From Lactococcus fujiensis JCM 16395 (GTDB taxonomy: Bacteria; Bacillota; Bacilli; Lactobacillales; Streptococcaceae), in the NCBI RefSeq assembly GCF_002441655.1, contig NZ_JXJU01000005.1:70115-134114 (forward strand): 64,000 nt of DNA. Direction: 5' to 3'. Position numbers and translations under genes: made by a program. The notes under the pieces were generated by a model. It did not search any database, was not told where the DNA came from, and was given only the letters and a program-made list of their open reading frames with translations. Below are positions 61,638 through 64,000 of this stretch, one piece after another; position 1 is the stretch's first letter; each line of letters begins with the position of its first letter.

Positions 61638-63260
61638 ATGCTTACTGTATCTGATATTTCACTTATTTTTTCCGATCGCAAACTTTTTGACGATGTTAAC
61701 ATCAAATTTACACCAGGAAACTGTTACGGTTTGATTGGTGCCAATGGTGCGGGTAAATCAACCTTCCTCAAAATTTTGGATGGCGAAATTCAACCTACAA
61801 CAGGCCATGTTTCAATGAATCCAAATGAACGGATGTCTGTTTTACGTCAAAATCATTATGATTATGAGGATCAAACACCACTTGACGTTGTCATGATGGG
61901 GAACGAAAAACTTTTTGAAATTAACCAAGAAAAAAATGCAATCTACATGAATCCTGATGCAACAGACGATGATTTCATGCGTGCTGCTGAACTCGAAGCA
62001 GAATTCGGCGAAATGGGTGGTTATGAAGCAGAATCCGAAGCCGCACGTCTTTTGCAAAACTTGGGAATCAAAGTTGAACAACACATGGATTTAATGGCAA
62101 ATTTGACTTCTGGCGAGCACGTAAAAGTTTTGCTTGCAAAAGCCCTATTTGGTAAACCAGATGTCCTATTACTTGACGAACCAACAAATGGTCTTGATAT
62201 CCAAGCAATTTCCTGGCTTGAAGAATTTTTAATTAATTTCGAAAATACAGTTATTGTTGTGTCTCATGACCGTCACTTCCTTAATAATGTTTGTACATAC
62301 ATGGCTGACCTTGATTACGGTAAAATTAAACTTTACCCAGGGAACTACGATTTCTGGAAAGAATCATCTGAACTTGCTTTACGCCTTCAAAATGACCAAA
62401 ATCGTAAAGCTGAAGAAAAAATTGCTGAATTGAAAGACTTTATTGCACGATTCTCAGCAAATGCATCTAAATCAAAACAAGCAACATCTCGTAAAAAAAT
62501 GCTTGATAAGATTGAAGTTGAAGAATTTGTGCCGTCTTCACGTAAATATCCATTCGTTGGATTTGATCAAGAGCGTGAAGTTGGTAATGATTTGCTCCGT
62601 GTAGAAAACCTCTCTGTTGAAATCGACGGCGAAAAAGTACTGGATAACATTTCATTTATTCTTGCACCTGGCGATAAAACAGCCTTCATTGGACAAAATG
62701 ATATTCAACAAACTGCCTTGCTCCGCGCTTTGATGGGCGACATCGAATATTCTGGCGAAATTAAGTGGGGAATTACGACTTCTCGTTCTTATTTACCTAA
62801 AGATAATACACGTGACTTTGATAGCGAAGATTCAATCTTGGACTGGCTCCGTCAATTTGTGTTGACAAAAGAAGAGGATGACAATACTTATCTTCGTGGT
62901 TTCCTTGGTCGTATGCTCTTTAAGGGGGAAGAATCTTTGAAACAAGTTAAGGTGCTGTCTGGTGGAGAAAAAGTTCGTGTCATGCTCTCAAAAATGATGT
63001 TGCAACGTGCGAATGTTCTGGTCCTCGATGATCCAACAAATCATTTGGATTTGGAATCTATTTCTGCCTTGAATGACGGTTTGAAAGCTTTCAAAGGCTC
63101 CATTCTTTTCAGCTCACATGACCATGAGTTTTTAAACACAATTGCAAATCACATTGTTGTGCTTTCAAAAAATGGCGTCGTTGACCGTATTGGTGAAACT
63201 TATGATGAGTTTTTGGCAAATGATGAGGTTCAAGCAAAAGTTAAAGCACTTTGGGCTTAA
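61638..63260 (+). CDS. ABC-F family ATP-binding protein (YbiT-like)
   Basis: 540 residues, two ABC domains, no TM. First: GLIGANGAGKSTFLKIL, NLTSGEHVKVLLAKAL (signature variant SGEH), DVLLLDEPTNGLDIQ. Linker with ARFSANASKSKQATSRKKML. Second: AFIGQNDIQQTALLRAL, a Walker A lacking the usual GKST lysine/Ser (QNDIQQT), with an intact LSGGEKVRVMLSKMM and VLVLDDPTNHLD. The YbiT/ABCF group is known for a degenerate second Walker A. Ribosome-associated role inferred. Confidence 0.9.
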   Translation: MLTVSDISLIFSDRKLFDDVNIKFTPGNCYGLIGANGAGKSTFLKILDGEIQPTTGHVSMNPNERMSVLRQNHYDYEDQTPLDVVMMGNEKLFEINQEKNAIYMNPDATDDDFMRAAELEAEFGEMGGYEAESEAARLLQNLGIKVEQHMDLMANLTSGEHVKVLLAKALFGKPDVLLLDEPTNGLDIQAISWLEEFLINFENTVIVVSHDRHFLNNVCTYMADLDYGKIKLYPGNYDFWKESSELALRLQNDQNRKAEEKIAELKDFIARFSANASKSKQATSRKKMLDKIEVEEFVPSSRKYPFVGFDQEREVGNDLLRVENLSVEIDGEKVLDNISFILAPGDKTAFIGQNDIQQTALLRALMGDIEYSGEIKWGITTSRSYLPKDNTRDFDSEDSILDWLRQFVLTKEEDDNTYLRGFLGRMLFKGEESLKQVKVLSGGEKVRVMLSKMMLQRANVLVLDDPTNHLDLESISALNDGLKAFKGSILFSSHDHEFLNTIANHIVVLSKNGVVDRIGETYDEFLANDEVQAKVKALWA

Positions 63261-63282
63261 ACAGTCCTGTGGACTGTTTAAG
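63256..63282 (+). other. Perfect 12-bp hairpin overlapping the ABC-F stop
   Basis: CTTAAACAGTCC, loop TGT, GGACTGTTTAAG. No T-run follows, so it is not a terminator by itself; it may stabilise the 3' end. The true terminator is ~70 nt further on. Confidence 0.6.
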
Positions 63283-63334
63283 GTTGCGAATAGAGAAAAC
63301 GGAGTTTCCCTTTTTCGTAATATTTTTGAAAATC

Positions 63335-63364
63335 AAAACTCTGTCAGTGCTGACAGAGTTTTTG
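63335..63364 (+). terminator. Terminator after the second ABC-F gene
   Basis: AAAACTCTGTCAG, TG, CTGACAGAGTTTTT: a perfect 13-bp stem ending in T-run. It shares the CTGTCAG/CTGACAG core. Confidence 0.85.
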
Positions 63365-63490
63365 ATAAATGAAAAATGTGAATACTATGATTAAAATATG
63401 ATTTTGAATCAAATGAACGTGACTTTGGATCTCATCTCTATTAAAATGGTGCAGGCTTTTGCTTTGGACGGATTAAGAAAATAACAAAAA

Positions 63491-64000
63491 ATGAAAAAAG
63501 AATTAAAATTATTTGCAACAGACATGGATGGAACCTTTCTCCATTCTGACCGAACATTCAATCATGACAAATTAGCTCATGTTCTTGATGAATTTGACAA
63601 GAAAGGGTATGTTTTTTGCGCCTCCTCTGGACGACAACTTTTGGCACTTGAAAACATGATTTTCAATGATTTCAAGGATCGAATTGCTTTTGTAGCCGAA
63701 AATGGAGGTGTCGTTTCTTACAAGGGACAAACTATCTTCGCAAAAACCTTCACACATGAACAGACAATTAAAGTTTGTAATTTATTACAAGAAATGCCCT
63801 ATTCACCAAAAGAGGATTTCTTAATTTCAGGGATCCGTGGTTCTTATTGCCTTGAAAATGTTTCTGATGAATTTTGGCAAAAAACTCATTATTACTATGC
63901 AAATATCAAAAAAGTTAAGTCAATCGATGAAATAGATGACGATTTGATTAAAGTTACAACAAATTTTCCAGAAGATAAAACGTCTGCCTGTGAACGTTAC
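63491..64000 (+). CDS. Cof-type HAD phosphatase, N-terminal part (partial at right edge)
   Basis: Reading from ATG 63491: KLFATDMDGTFLHSDRTFN is motif I (DMDGT), CASSGRQLLALENMI motif II, AFVAENGGVVSYKGQ the Cof loop. About 170 codons are visible before the window ends, so motifs III and IV are outside. Family members dephosphorylate sugar phosphates or pyridoxal phosphate. No AGGAGG; a weak site precedes the ATG. Confidence 0.88.
   Translation, partial: MKKELKLFATDMDGTFLHSDRTFNHDKLAHVLDEFDKKGYVFCASSGRQLLALENMIFNDFKDRIAFVAENGGVVSYKGQTIFAKTFTHEQTIKVCNLLQEMPYSPKEDFLISGIRGSYCLENVSDEFWQKTHYYYANIKKVKSIDEIDDDLIKVTTNFPEDKTSACERY

Noticed and set aside
1-64000. CRISPR array
   Set aside because: No regularly spaced repeats and no cas-like genes were seen anywhere in the window.

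Overview
The window is low-GC Gram-positive DNA of Streptococcaceae type, and gene content and protein sequences fit a Lactococcus or close relative best. The clues are rnpA-yidC-jag followed by rpmH, a DUF3013 gene, a tandem pair of DAHP synthases, argG-argH behind ARG boxes, strong TTGACA/TATAAT promoters, AGGAGG ribosome binding sites and frequent TTG/GTG starts. No species is claimed.

Layout. 1-1.3 kb: 5' part of a multispanning glycosyltransferase-like membrane protein, running off the left edge. 1.4-9.96 kb (all minus): ireB-ruvX-DUF1292 operon, an aldo/keto reductase, rnpA-yidC-jag, rpmH with its own promoter and a structured leader, a TetR regulator, and argG-argH. 10.1-11.5 kb: tRNA-Ser(CGA), an alpha/beta hydrolase, tRNA-Leu(AAG). 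11.6-20.7 kb: a 9.1-kb integrative, probably mobilizable element bounded by 17-bp direct repeats and inserted at the start codon of ybaB/ebfC. 21-30.6 kb (minus): ptsHI, two DAHP synthases, secA, plsC, and an amino acid permease behind an attenuator-like leader. 30.9-39.2 kb (minus): HAD hydrolase, TMEM175-like channel, dtd, relA, a small gene with prmA and rsmE, and an ABC-F protein. 39.3-47.8 kb: a decayed gene, methyltransferases, oxidoreductase, phosphatase, acetyltransferases, rarA, parB and a PAP2 phosphatase. 47.8-53 kb (minus): a response regulator and histidine kinase between a GT2 glycosyltransferase and a GT-C-like membrane protein. 53.4-56.2 kb (minus): a P1B-type ATPase and a COG4705 membrane protein. 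56.5-64 kb: rpmF-rpmG, degV, a reductase beside folE, a MerR/TipAS regulator, an SDR, a second ABC-F protein and the start of a Cof-type phosphatase.

The accessory element is the most interesting part. Its left half is a restriction-modification cassette in which one C5-cytosine methyltransferase sits between two unrelated nuclease-like genes: a small Bsp6I-like PD-(D/E)XK enzyme and a 537-residue protein whose C-terminus resembles the B3-type DNA-binding domain of NgoFVII-like enzymes. Its right half is a mobility module: a protein made of two ribbon-helix-helix-like halves, a promoter carrying 12-bp repeats, a two-TM protein, a TcpA/FtsK-type ATPase, small proteins, hairpin-rich non-coding stretches, a rolling-circle Rep/MobT-like initiator, a DUF3173 protein and a tyrosine integrase. 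There are no conjugation pore genes, so transfer would need a helper element. Insertion has cut ybaB from its own promoter and ribosome binding site, and the downstream ybaB copy also carries an in-frame TGA at codon 34.
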